Part shown: positions 40,284 through 49,300 of the stretch, piece after piece
Numbering within the stretch: the first letter of the stretch is position 1
Layout: each line of letters opens with the position of its first letter
Source of the DNA: an uncultured Alphaproteobacteria bacterium
Lineage (GTDB): Bacteria > Pseudomonadota > Alphaproteobacteria > Caulobacterales > Hyphomonadaceae
Assembly: GCA_903831255.1 (NCBI GenBank)
Contig: CAIKWZ010000040.1
Span: 62,001 to 126,000 of the forward strand
Length of the DNA: 64,000 bases
Direction: 5' to 3'
The notes under the pieces: model-generated
What the model was told of the DNA's origin: nothing
Database searches by the model: none
The model's input: only the letters and a program-made list of their open reading frames with translations
Translations under genes and position numbers: made by a program

Positions 40284-40703
40284 ATGAGACGCCTTAACGC
40301 TGTCCTTGCCGCCGTCGCCTTGAGCGCATGCACGCCCACCCTCGAACTGAGGGACGGCGAGGATGGCCCAAATCCGATGTCCCTCGCACTCAAAGGGATG
40401 GCGACGACATATTGCGAGATCCTGCAGACGGGTCGATGGGAGCGTCTGCCGGAAGTTTTCGAAAAGGAGTTGGCCGATCAGCTCATTGCCGAGCGTGAGC
40501 GAGCAGAGGTTCTCCTTGGTGCGACAACAAGCTGTCGTCCCGGCCGCGCACTTTATCTCGGGGGCTCACGGTCATTCGCCGAGGTGCTCCGCGCGTCTGC
40601 CTCCGAGCGTCTCGACGTCTGGAGGGGCGGAGACGGTCGCGCGCGGGATGTGATCCTGAAGGATGGCCGCAGTCTTAAGGCGGCGCTCGCCTCTGCCCCA
40701 TGA
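40284..40703 (+). CDS. Hypothetical lipoprotein
   Basis: Seen: 139 residues; a short signal peptide MRRLNAVLAAVALSAC ending in a lipobox (ALSAC), so the mature protein would start at Cys16 and be lipid-anchored. The mature part (ATTYCEILQTGRWERLPEVF; CRPGRALYLGGSR) is mixed alpha/beta in appearance with two further Cys residues. I do not recognise a family. A GGGGG ribosome site sits six bases before the ATG. It is the only plus-strand gene in the left 50 kb and stands alone between a divergent operon and tRNA-Asp. Confidence 0.65.
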   Translation: MRRLNAVLAAVALSACTPTLELRDGEDGPNPMSLALKGMATTYCEILQTGRWERLPEVFEKELADQLIAERERAEVLLGATTSCRPGRALYLGGSRSFAEVLRASASERLDVWRGGDGRARDVILKDGRSLKAALASAP

Positions 40704-40903
40704 CGGCGTGCCTGGCCGCTTAAGGCCGGGCGAGCTTCGTGATCGATGAGCATCGGTCTCCCTTTGCGTTCCGCATAACCAGCAAACGGATGAAGACGCC
40801 ATGAGAACGGCGATCGCCCGTCTGTCGGAGCGCCATGCCCGCTAAAGTGACCGGCAGAGCCAAAGGAGCTCCTTCGAGCACGGCTACCGGGATTTTCGAG
40901 GAT

Positions 40904-40931
40904 AAAAAGACAAAACATTCCAGAAGGAATG
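40904..40931 (-). terminator. Factor-independent terminator of tRNA-Asp
   Basis: Seen on the minus strand: CATTCC TTCT GGAATG (40931 down to 40916) followed by TTTTGTCTTTTT. The left arm begins within the CCA end of the tRNA, so transcription would stop almost immediately after the mature 3' end. Confidence 0.7.
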
Positions 40932-41006
40932 GCGCGAGTGACGGGGCTCGAACCCGCGACCTCCGGCGTGACAGGCCGGCACTCTAACCAACTGAGCTAC
41001 ACCCGC
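40930..41006 (-). tRNA. tRNA-Asp (anticodon GTC)
   Basis: Seen: 77 bases on the minus strand from GCGGGTG at 41006 to an encoded CCA at 40930. The acceptor arm pairs GCGGGTG with CACTCGC (one G-T pair); D-arm TAGCTCAGTTGGTTAGA; anticodon loop CCTGTCACG with GTC; T-loop GGTTCGAGCC. GTC reads Asp codons GAC and GAT. All arms are intact. Confidence 0.97.
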
Positions 41007-41034
41007 GTTTCCAATCGAAATTGGAAGCGCTGGA

Positions 41035-41061
41035 TTTATGTGGGTTGCCCGCCCCGGTCAA
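41035..41061 (-). promoter_or_regulatory. Candidate promoter of tRNA-Asp
   Basis: Seen on the minus strand: TTGACC at 41056-41061 (preceded by C, giving CTTGAC) and CATAAA at 41035-41040, spacer 15. The -10 box lies about 29 bases from the tRNA 5' end. A short inverted repeat, TTCCAAT-TTCG-ATTGGAA, lies between it and the tRNA (about 41009-41026). Confidence 0.5.
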
Positions 41062-41126
41062 GCTCCATATCGTCGCCCCAGTCTCAAAAACGCTCCCGTC
41101 ATTCGAAAGGCGCTGTCCGGACGGCG

Positions 41127-41645
41127 TTACGTCTTGCGGCGGACGCTCTTGGGTCCGTCAGATCCGGCGAACATCAGCGTTCTGACCCCGTCTCCGAGCC
41201 GGACATTGACCAGGTTCGTCTGATCTTCGAACGTCTCCCGGAGGATCTGGTTGTCGATTGTGAGCGGGTCCGGGGCGACCGTAAGGCGCGCGGACTGGTA
41301 GACGACGATCTCCGCGCCGTCGATCTCAGCCGCCAGGATCTCCGTGGATATAACCCCAGTCGGCCCGGTCAGACGAAATCTCTCCTGCAGATAAAGACCC
41401 AGTCGCGCCTGGGCGCGGATCTGCGTCAGGTCCTCGCCGGCCGGCATCGCTCCAGAACGCATCAGGGCGACCTCAGCATCGTGGCCATGCAGGCGATGCG
41501 AGATATCGAGCGCGCTCGCGGCCGCATTCCAGTCGATCGTCGAGAGAACGGCTCGTGAGCGGTGCGCCGCAGCACGCGGCGCGAGGAGGGCGCCAAGAAA
41601 GAAGGCCAGAAGCCCTCGCCTGGACGCCCTTCCCTTCATGGTCAC
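41127..41645 (-). CDS. DUF6702-like exported protein
   Basis: Seen: 172 residues; a basic, twin-Arg-like N-terminus (KGRASRRGLLAFFLGALLAPRAAA) that serves as a signal peptide, then HRSRAVLSTIDWN, LDISHRLHGHDAE and later LTIDNQILRETFEDQTNLVNVRL (quoted in part: QTNLVNVRLGD). The HRLHGHDAE region resembles DUF6702, small periplasmic proteins often coded next to M1 peptidases. That is the case here: the gene overlaps the end of the M1 peptidase by four bases. The function of the family is not established. Confidence 0.6.
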   Translation of the reverse strand: MTMKGRASRRGLLAFFLGALLAPRAAAHRSRAVLSTIDWNAAASALDISHRLHGHDAEVALMRSGAMPAGEDLTQIRAQARLGLYLQERFRLTGPTGVISTEILAAEIDGAEIVVYQSARLTVAPDPLTIDNQILRETFEDQTNLVNVRLGDGVRTLMFAGSDGPKSVRRKT

Positions 41646-44092
41646 GGAGCGCTCGCCGGGGTCAGAGGAGCGCTTGCCGTCGGCGTTTCGTCGCTCGCCT
41701 TCTTTTTGAGCTCCGTCAGCGCCTCGGCCATCTGGTTGCGCGCGACGCGACCGCGGTCGGACCGAAGAACATCGATCCGGCTCTGCGGCGGTCGGGGCGG
41801 AAACACATTGTTCGAGACGTCAGCATCTGCGGTCTGGTGACGACGATCAAACTCGAAGGATGACACCTTCCTGGCTTCCACAAAAACCTTGGTGACGTTC
41901 TCGTTGTTCATTCGCCAGATCTCGGCCGGGATCATGACCTCCCGTGACGTGCCGTCCGCATAGTTGATCTGAAGCGGCAGCGGCGACACGAGCCCGCCGA
42001 TATTTGAGAAGTCGACGAAATAGATAAATGGATTGTCCTTCAGGGCCTGCTCGAACACGCCCTTTTCCGGTTCCTTGAGGTCTTCGAGGAAGGAGGCGTA
42101 GTCATTAAGGTCCTTGTTGTTGGTCACGAACTCGTCGTTTTCATTGTAGAAGTCTGCAGCGCCGGGGAAGCGGTCCATATAGGTTTTAAGTCCGCTCTTG
42201 CGGTTCTCCAGCACCGTTACGGGAGGAGGCTCGTTGGCGGTTCGCGCTTCGCGCGACACGGGGTTCTCGACATTGGGATCACGCGTCGAGATCCGATACT
42301 CCCGCAGTCCGGAAATCGCGATGTCGACGTGATCGGTGGTGTAGAACCAGCCGCGCCAGAACCAGTCCAGATCGACCGCTGAGGCGTCTTCCATCGTTCT
42401 GAAGAAATCAGACGGCGTCGGCCGCTTGAAGCGCCAGCGCTGCGAATACTCCTTGAAGGCGAAATCGAAGAGTTCCCGGCCCATGACGGTCTCTCTCAGC
42501 ACCGTGAGAGCGGCGGTCGGCTTGGTGTAGGCGTTCGGACCGAACTGGGGGATGGATTCCGAGTTGGTCATGATCGGAACCTGATTTTCCGACTGCATGT
42601 ACTCTGTGATCGCATCAAGCACGTTCACCTGACCCTGCCCGCCCGCAGGGAAGTTTTCTTCCCAGAGCAGTTCCGCGAGATACTCAAGGAAGGAATTCAG
42701 CCCTTCATCCATCCACGTCCACTGGCGCTCGTCCGAGTTGACGATCATCGGGAAGTAGTTGTGCCCCACTTCGTGGATGACGACACCGATCAGGCCGTAT
42801 TTGGCGTTTCGAGTATAGGTTTTCTCACCGGTCTTCTCGTCCTTCACGGGGCGATAGCCGTTGAAGGAGATCATCGGATACTCCATCCCCCCGGAGAGCC
42901 AGGTGTTGACCGAGATCGCGGTCGGATAGGGATAAGGGAAGGAAAAGTCGGAATAGACGTCGATTGTGTGCGCGACTGCGCGCGTCGAGTATTTCGACCA
43001 GAGAGGATCCGCTTCGTTCGGGAAGAATGACATGGCGAGCACATCTGCTCCCTCGTCCTGCTTCACGATCTGGGCGTCCCAGATGAACTTGCGTGAGGAA
43101 GCCCACGCAAAATCGCGGACATTCTCGGCCTTGAACCTCCACGTCTTACGATCGGAAGTTCCCTCCTTCTCGTTGGCGAGAGCTTCTTCCGGGGTGACGA
43201 TGTAAATCGGCTCCTTGGCGCTCCGCGCCTGTTCGAGCCGCTTGCGCTGTTCGGACGTCAGCGTCTGCTGAGGGTTCTGGAGAACGCCGGTCGAGGCGAC
43301 GACATGGTCAGCCGGGACGTTCAGCGTCACATCATAGTCGCCAAATTCGAGCGTGAACTCACCGCGCCCCAGAAACTGCTTGTGCTGCCAACCGGTATAG
43401 TCCGTGTAGGCCGCCAGTCGGGGAAACCACTGCGCCTGGAAGAAGATATAGGTATCGGTTTCCGGAAACCGCTCATATCCGGAGCGACCGTTGAACACCG
43501 CATCGTCCGTGATGTTGAATTCCCACGCGATTTTAACAGCCTGGGATTTACCCGGCGCGAGCGGACGCGGCAGGTCGACCCTCATCATCGTGTCGTTGAT
43601 GACATACCGCAGCTTAGCCCCGGAGGCGTCGGTCACCGAACCGATTTCGAAACCCTGGGGACGTGTCTTCTGGGACTGGATCTCGGCGAGCTCGCCGATT
43701 GTCAGAGTGTCATCCCCGCCCGGCGTCTTGAACGCCGTTTGGGTCAGACGCGCCGCGGAGGTGTCCTTGAACGTGTTCTGATCAAGCTGAAACCACAGGT
43801 AGCTCAGATTATGGGGAGAATTGTTGCGGTAGGTGACCGTCTCGCTCGCCTTGATTCGACGTGCTTTTTCGTCAAGGTCGGCCGTAATGACGTAATCGGC
43901 TTCCTGCTGCCAGTAGGCCTCCCCCGGAGCGCCCGACGCGGCTCTGTAGGTATTCGCCGTCGGAAGGTCCGCCTCAAGTTGCCGGAACTTGTCTTCAAAG
44001 GGCTTCTTGGTTTGCCGGATTGCATCCGCATTCGCCGGGGACCCAAGCAGAGCGCCGCCCAGGAGGGCGAAGGCAAGAAGCTTAAGACGCAT
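41642..44092 (-). CDS. M1 family metallopeptidase (aminopeptidase N-like), exported
   Basis: Zinc aminopeptidase-type enzyme, probably periplasmic. Seen: a signal peptide (MRLKLLAFALLGGALLGSPANA), an N-terminal beta domain, the exopeptidase-like motif LSGGMEYPMI (GGMEYP in place of GAMEN), and the zinc site VVIHEVGHNYFP followed 18 residues later by the third ligand Glu in WMDEGLNSFLEYLAE. About 816 residues from the ATG at 44092, which has GGGAGA seven bases upstream; the frame is open to 44326 but that extension lacks any signal and crosses a terminator hairpin. Many M1 members of this subgroup are uncharacterised. Confidence 0.88.
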   Translation of the reverse strand: MRLKLLAFALLGGALLGSPANADAIRQTKKPFEDKFRQLEADLPTANTYRAASGAPGEAYWQQEADYVITADLDEKARRIKASETVTYRNNSPHNLSYLWFQLDQNTFKDTSAARLTQTAFKTPGGDDTLTIGELAEIQSQKTRPQGFEIGSVTDASGAKLRYVINDTMMRVDLPRPLAPGKSQAVKIAWEFNITDDAVFNGRSGYERFPETDTYIFFQAQWFPRLAAYTDYTGWQHKQFLGRGEFTLEFGDYDVTLNVPADHVVASTGVLQNPQQTLTSEQRKRLEQARSAKEPIYIVTPEEALANEKEGTSDRKTWRFKAENVRDFAWASSRKFIWDAQIVKQDEGADVLAMSFFPNEADPLWSKYSTRAVAHTIDVYSDFSFPYPYPTAISVNTWLSGGMEYPMISFNGYRPVKDEKTGEKTYTRNAKYGLIGVVIHEVGHNYFPMIVNSDERQWTWMDEGLNSFLEYLAELLWEENFPAGGQGQVNVLDAITEYMQSENQVPIMTNSESIPQFGPNAYTKPTAALTVLRETVMGRELFDFAFKEYSQRWRFKRPTPSDFFRTMEDASAVDLDWFWRGWFYTTDHVDIAISGLREYRISTRDPNVENPVSREARTANEPPPVTVLENRKSGLKTYMDRFPGAADFYNENDEFVTNNKDLNDYASFLEDLKEPEKGVFEQALKDNPFIYFVDFSNIGGLVSPLPLQINYADGTSREVMIPAEIWRMNNENVTKVFVEARKVSSFEFDRRHQTADADVSNNVFPPRPPQSRIDVLRSDRGRVARNQMAEALTELKKKASDETPTASAPLTPASAP

Positions 44093-44410
44093 ATTCTTTC
44101 TCCCGAAGACGGCGGACCATACTGTCAGGGGCCTTGGAACCTCAAGATCACGGCAGAAAAAACCCTTCACCTGTGGGAAATCCGCAATGCTCGTCCCGCA
44201 GTTCTCCTGATGCGCGAACCCGGCGGCTCGGGAAAAGATAAAGCCGGCGCCCGAAGGCGCCGGCTCAAGGGTGCGTCCGCCGGGAGATCTGGGAGGGACG
44301 ACACGTCTCTCAGCGGATAAGCCCACCCTGACCTGTTGGGGCTGAACCAGACCTGACCCTCCGGTTGTCCGCGGTTCATGATCCGGGGACCGGGATCGCC
44401 CGAGGCGGCT
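44093..44410. other. 318-bp intergenic stretch between the M1 peptidase and the CaiB-family gene
   Basis: It holds the terminator described separately (44229-44265) near the peptidase side. The remainder (44266-44410) has a 70-codon minus-strand frame (44167-44379) that runs through the terminator and matches nothing I know. The 136 bases before the peptidase start should contain its promoter; I see no strong -35/-10 pair. Confidence 0.6.
44229..44265 (-). terminator. Factor-independent terminator after the mfd-SDR-CaiB gene series
   Basis: Seen on the minus strand: AGCCGGCGCC-TTCG-GGCGCCGGCT, a perfect 10-bp stem with a UUCG tetraloop (44265 down to 44242), followed by TTATCTTTTCCC. It lies about 145 bases beyond the CaiB-family stop codon. 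Confidence 0.85.
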
Positions 44411-45559
44411 CTAACGTCCCGGAAGGGCGGCGATCACGCCGTTTACGATCAGTGTCTCGATGTCGTCCGATGGCATGCCCCAGTCGGACAGCGCAGAGCG
44501 TGTGTGTGCGCCCGGCTCAGGAGGAGGAGCGCCGATGGCCCCCGGGGTGCGGGAAAAGCGAGGGGCCGGCGCAGGCTGGAGGACGCCGAAGGCGGTCTCG
44601 AATGTCTTGCGCGCAAGGTTGTGGGCATTCTGCGGGGCCTCGGTCATGGACAAGACCGGAGCGACGCAGGCGTCTGTTCCCTCAAACACTTTCATCCAGT
44701 CGTCACGTGTTCGCGTGCGAACGGCGGCGGCGATACGCGCCGAGTAGTCAGGCCAGCGGCTGGCGTCCATCTGAGCGGCGAAGTCCGCCGGATCGAGGCC
44801 AAGACCGGGAATGAGGAGGGCGTGAAACTGAGGTTCGATCGCACCCACGGCGAGCCAGCCGCCGCAGGCGCACTCATAACAGTCGTAGAAATGCGCGGCG
44901 CCGTCCAGAAGGTTCGCTTCCCGCTGGTCAGACCACATGCCCATAGATTTCATTCCAAAGAACATGGTCATCAGCGAGGCCGCCCCGTCTGTCATGGCGC
45001 AGTCGATGACCTGGCCGCGTCCGGACGAGCGCGCCTCAAGGAGCGCTGCGCAGATCCCGAAAGCGAGGTAGAGCGCCCCTCCCCCGAAATCCCCAACGAG
45101 GTTGAGCGGCGGCGCAGGCGGCTCGCCTCGGCGGCCCATGGCGTGGAGCGCTCCGGTCAGGGCGATATAATTGATGTCGTGTCCGGCCGAGTGGGACAGA
45201 GGTCCGGTCTGTCCCCAGCCGGTCATGCGGCCATAGACCAGCTTCGGGTTGCGCGCGAGCGCAGCATCCGGCCCCAGTCCGAGGCGCTCCATCACTCCGG
45301 GACGAAATCCCTCGATCAGGGCGTCTGCCTTCTCAATGAGGTCCAGGGCCGTTTCGATTCCCGCCGCTGACTTAAGGTCAATGCCGACGGATCGTTTCCC
45401 GCGACCCATGATGTCCCGGGCTGGCCGACCGACCGTCTCCATGCGGTCGATGCGAACCACATCGGCCCCGAGGTCCGCAAGCAGCATCCCGCAGAATGGT
45501 CCCGGTCCAATACCGGCAAACTCGACAACCTTCAGTCCTGATAGCGGTCCAGACGCCAT
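44411..45559 (-). CDS. CaiB/BaiF family CoA-transferase, probable alpha-methylacyl-CoA racemase
   Basis: Seen: 382 residues; N-terminal [20 protein letters not shown] and [39 protein letters not shown] followed by [15 protein letters not shown], where the His is the racemase base; and [13 protein letters not shown], where the Asp is its partner. These pairs match alpha-methylacyl-CoA racemase, which interconverts 2-methylacyl-CoA epimers so that they enter beta-oxidation; formyl- or succinyl-CoA transferases of the same fold are less likely. It lies downstream of an SDR and mfd and ends before a strong terminator. Confidence 0.87.
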   Translation of the reverse strand: MASGPLSGLKVVEFAGIGPGPFCGMLLADLGADVVRIDRMETVGRPARDIMGRGKRSVGIDLKSAAGIETALDLIEKADALIEGFRPGVMERLGLGPDAALARNPKLVYGRMTGWGQTGPLSHSAGHDINYIALTGALHAMGRRGEPPAPPLNLVGDFGGGALYLAFGICAALLEARSSGRGQVIDCAMTDGAASLMTMFFGMKSMGMWSDQREANLLDGAAHFYDCYECACGGWLAVGAIEPQFHALLIPGLGLDPADFAAQMDASRWPDYSARIAAAVRTRTRDDWMKVFEGTDACVAPVLSMTEAPQNAHNLARKTFETAFGVLQPAPAPRFSRTPGAIGAPPPEPGAHTRSALSDWGMPSDDIETLIVNGVIAALPGR

Positions 45560-45571
45560 GACAGTCTCCAG

Positions 45572-46345
45572 TTAGAGGGTTTGTCCGTCATCGACGACGA
45601 CGTCCGTCCCGGTCACAAATCTTGCTCCGTCCGACGACAGGAACAGCAGGGCTTCATCCAGGCTGTCCTCCGCCATGATGCGCCGACGCGAAGTCGCCCC
45701 TATCATCTTCTGTCCGGCCGGGGTGTTCAACCAGTCGGAATTGATTTCCGTGGAGATATAGCCGGGAGAAAGAGAGTTCACATTCACTCCGTGGCGGGCC
45801 CATTCCCGTGCGAGGCTTCGCGTGAGCATGACGACCGCCGCCTTCGAGGCGCAATAGGCCGGCACGCCGGCGAGCGCCTTACGGGCCCCGATCGAGGCGA
45901 TATTGATGATTCTGCCCCTTTCGCTGACCTCAGGGCCCGCCGCGATAAGACGACGCGCCGCCTCCCTCGCCACCATGAAGACAGACGTCACGTTCACATC
46001 CATCACGGAGGCGAAGGCGTCACGACTCTGGTCCAGCGGGCCGCCTTCAGCATTCATGCCTGCATTGTTGATCACGGTGTCGACTACGCCGAAACGCTCC
46101 TGTGCGAGGTCGAATGCCGCGATGACCTGCTCCTCGCGGGTGACGTCACAGGGCGCAGCCATGCCCGACCCGCCAAGCGAGGTGATAGAGGCCAGGACCT
46201 CCTCGAGCCGGTCCTGACGCCGGGCAAGCAGAACGACCTTCGCGCCTTCCCTTGCGAGAACCTGGGCGAAGCGTCGACCCAGGCCGCTCGACGCCCCCGT
46301 TACGAGAGCGACACGTCCCTCGAGCCGCTTTGAGTTCAACGCCAT
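45572..46345 (-). CDS. Short-chain dehydrogenase/reductase
   Basis: NAD(P)-dependent oxidoreductase of the classical SDR group. Seen: TGASSGLGRRFA cofactor motif near residue 15, NNAGMNAEGG, catalytic Ser in NIASIGARKAL and the YCASKAAV Tyr/Lys pair; about 257 residues. Two ATGs lie six bases apart (46351 and 46345); the AAGGGAG site touches the first and is well spaced for the second, so I chose 46345. Arg residues after the second strand (LLARRQDRL) hint at NADPH preference. It is probably co-transcribed with the CaiB-family gene, so an acyl-CoA or 3-hydroxyacyl substrate is possible (inference). Confidence 0.88.
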   Translation of the reverse strand: MALNSKRLEGRVALVTGASSGLGRRFAQVLAREGAKVVLLARRQDRLEEVLASITSLGGSGMAAPCDVTREEQVIAAFDLAQERFGVVDTVINNAGMNAEGGPLDQSRDAFASVMDVNVTSVFMVAREAARRLIAAGPEVSERGRIINIASIGARKALAGVPAYCASKAAVVMLTRSLAREWARHGVNVNSLSPGYISTEINSDWLNTPAGQKMIGATSRRRIMAEDSLDEALLFLSSDGARFVTGTDVVVDDGQTL

Positions 46346-46376
46346 CTCCATCTCCCTTGATAATGGGCGCCGGACT

Positions 46377-49300
46377 CTATCGCCGGACCTCTTGAAGGTC
46401 CTTCAGAAGAGACCTGACGGCCTGAAGTCGCTTTCGCGCATCGGGCCAGACCCCGGCGGCGACGAGCTTCGCATCCGGCCTCAGCTTGAGAACGTTTGGC
46501 CTCCTGTGCACGAAGGCAATCAGTCGGGGGCCGTCCAGAGGCGCATCCTGACGGAAAGAAAAGACCACTCCCTTAGGTCCCGCCGAGACCCTGGCGACGC
46601 CAAGGCCTTTGCAGAGCACCTTGACCGCTGTGACTTCCAGCAGCTGCGTCGTCTCCTCCGGCAACGGTCCGAAGCGATCTATGAGCTCGGCCGCGAACGC
46701 CTCACGGTCGGCGTCGGTCTGGATGTCTCCAAGGCGCCGATAGAGCGAAAGCCGGGTCGACAGATCAGGGACATAGCCTTCCGGAATGAGAACCGCCGCC
46801 CCGGTCTCGATCTGGGGCGACCAGTCGTCGGCGATCTTTCCACCCTCCCCGCTGCGCAGCGAGTTGACCGCATCCTCGAGCATCTGCTGATAGAGCTCGA
46901 CCCCGACCTCCCGGATATGGCCGGACTGCTCCTCGCCGAGAAGGTTGCCGCCTCCTCTCATATCGAGATCGTGGCTGGCGAGCATGAACCCGGCGCCGAG
47001 ACTGTCGAGAGACTGCAGCACTTTCAGTCGGCGCTCCGCTCCTTCCGTCAGGGTCTCCTCGTCCCCTGTCGTCAGATAGGCGTAAGCCCGGAGCTTGGCT
47101 CTCCCGACCCGTCCCCTCAGCTGATAAAGCTGGGCCAGACCGAACATGTCGGCGCGGTGAACGATGAGGGTATTGGCCCGGGGTATATCCAGACCCGATT
47201 CGACGATCGTTGTTGCAAGCAGAACATCCGCCTTGCCGTCGTAGAACGCCGTCATCGCTTCTTCGAGGTCGGTCGCGCTCATCTGGCCGTGCGCCGTGAT
47301 GAAGGACACCTCCGGGACCTGCTCGCGCAGGAAACGCTCGAGGTGCGGAAGGTCGGAGACACGCGGCGCCACAAAATAGATCTGACCCCCGCGGAACCTC
47401 TCCCTGAGGAGGGCCTCGCGAATGGTCACCGGATCGAATTCAACCACATAGGTGCGCACCGCCAGGCGATCGACAGGCGGCGTGGCGATGATGGAGAGAT
47501 CCCGGATTCCCGCGAGCGCAAGCTGCAGCGTGCGGGGGATCGGCGTCGCCGACAGCGTGAGGACATGGACGTCGGCCTTCAGTTCCTTGAGACGCTCCTT
47601 GTGCTTCACCCCGAAGCGCTGCTCTTCATCGACGATCACCATGCCCAGCCTTTTAAAGGACACCTGGTTCGACAAAAGGGCATGCGTTCCCACCACGACA
47701 TCGCATTGACCCGACGCGATATCCTCCCGTGTCTGAGACGCGTCGCGGGACGAGACGAAGCGGGACAGTTGTCGGACCGTGATCGGCCAGCCGGCAAACC
47801 GTGTTTCGAACGTCCCGAAATGCTGGCGGGCCAGGAGGGTCGTCGGAGCGATCACCGCCACCTGAAGCCCGGACATTGCAGTCAGGAAGGCCGCCCGAAG
47901 CGCCACTTCCGTCTTGCCAAAGCCCACATCCCCGCAGATCAGGCGGTCCATAGGGCGACCTGAAGTGAGGTCCGCGATCACATCCTCGATCGCCCCCAGC
48001 TGGTCGTCTGTCTCTTCGTACGGGAAGCGCGCACAGAACTCGCGGAAGACGCCGTCGGCGCCGTCGGTGCGCGGCGCCTCCTTAAGCTCGCGCGCAGCGG
48101 CAAGCCGGATAAGCTCTCCGGCCATGTCGAGAATCTTGCGGCGGGCGCGCTCTTTCCGGGTCTGCCATCCGCCGCCTCCGAGCCGGTCAAGGAGCGCATC
48201 CCTGCCCTCAGAGCCATAGCGAGTGATCAGTTCAACGTTTTCAACCGGCAGGAGGATCCGGTCGCCGCCCGCATAGACGAGCTCAAGACAGTCGTGTGGC
48301 GCATCATTCACATTGACGGTGCGAAGGCCCTCATACCGGCCGACGCCATGCTCCACATGGACGACCAGATCACCGGTCGAAAGCGCGGCCGCCTCTGCGA
48401 TCACCGCCGCTGAACTACGGCGACGCCGGGGTCTGGCAAGCTTGTCGCCGAGAATGTCCTGCTCGGAAATGAGAACGAGATCGTCGTCTTCAAACCCGCT
48501 CTCGACCCCGATCTCGGCGACGGAGACGCCGTCCGGATCAGCTTCCGCCAGACAGGAGACGATCGACACCCGGCTTGCGCCATGATCTTCCAGAAATCCC
48601 ACCAGCCGGCTGGCCGATCCAAGGCTCCACGCCGCAATCACCACCTTGCGGCCCCGCGCACGGCGCTCGGCGATGTGGGCGTTCAGCGCATCGAAAACGT
48701 TCGCGGAGGGATCAGCGCGCTCCCTCAGGAAGTTCCGGCCTGCTGAAGCGCGTCCGATCACCCCATCCGTCTTTGCCTGGGCCGGCGAGGCGCTAAATCG
48801 CACCGTGGCCCGCGAGCGGAACAGCTCCTCGAGCTCTGCGGTTGTCAGATAGAGGCGTTCGGGCGCCAGCACGTGCGAGATCTGTCCCTGTGCGATCGCC
48901 GATCTGCGGGCGTCATGATAGTCGTAAACCTGCGCCAGAGCCTCATCGATGGCCTCGCCAAGACCTTCTTCAAGACCGATCAGGGCGTCCGGTCCGACAT
49001 AATCGAACAGGGTCTCCATGGCGTCGTAAAAAAGAGGGATCCAGTGCTCAAGACCTGGACGACGAATTCTCTCGCGAGCCGCTTCGTAGGTCGGGTCTCC
49101 GCCGGGAGGGCCGAAGGCGGACAGAAAGTTCACCCGCAGTCGACTGAGCGCGGCATCTGAAAAATCGATCTCGCTGACGGGCGCGAGGACGATCTCCCTG
49201 AGATCGGACTGCGAACGCTGCGTTTCGGGGTCGAAGGAGCGCACAGTCTCGAGCGTATCCCCGAACAGATCGAGCCGCACCGGCTCGCCCGCGCCCGCCG

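Noticed and set aside
44167-44379. 70-codon minus-strand frame between the M1 peptidase and the CaiB-family gene
   Set aside because: It runs through a strong terminator hairpin with T-run, so a transcript would rarely cover its end.
46392-47963. 523-codon open frame on the plus strand
   Set aside because: It is antisense to the helicase domain of mfd, which has complete motifs. Long shadow frames are expected in GC-rich DNA, and the translation shows no family motif.
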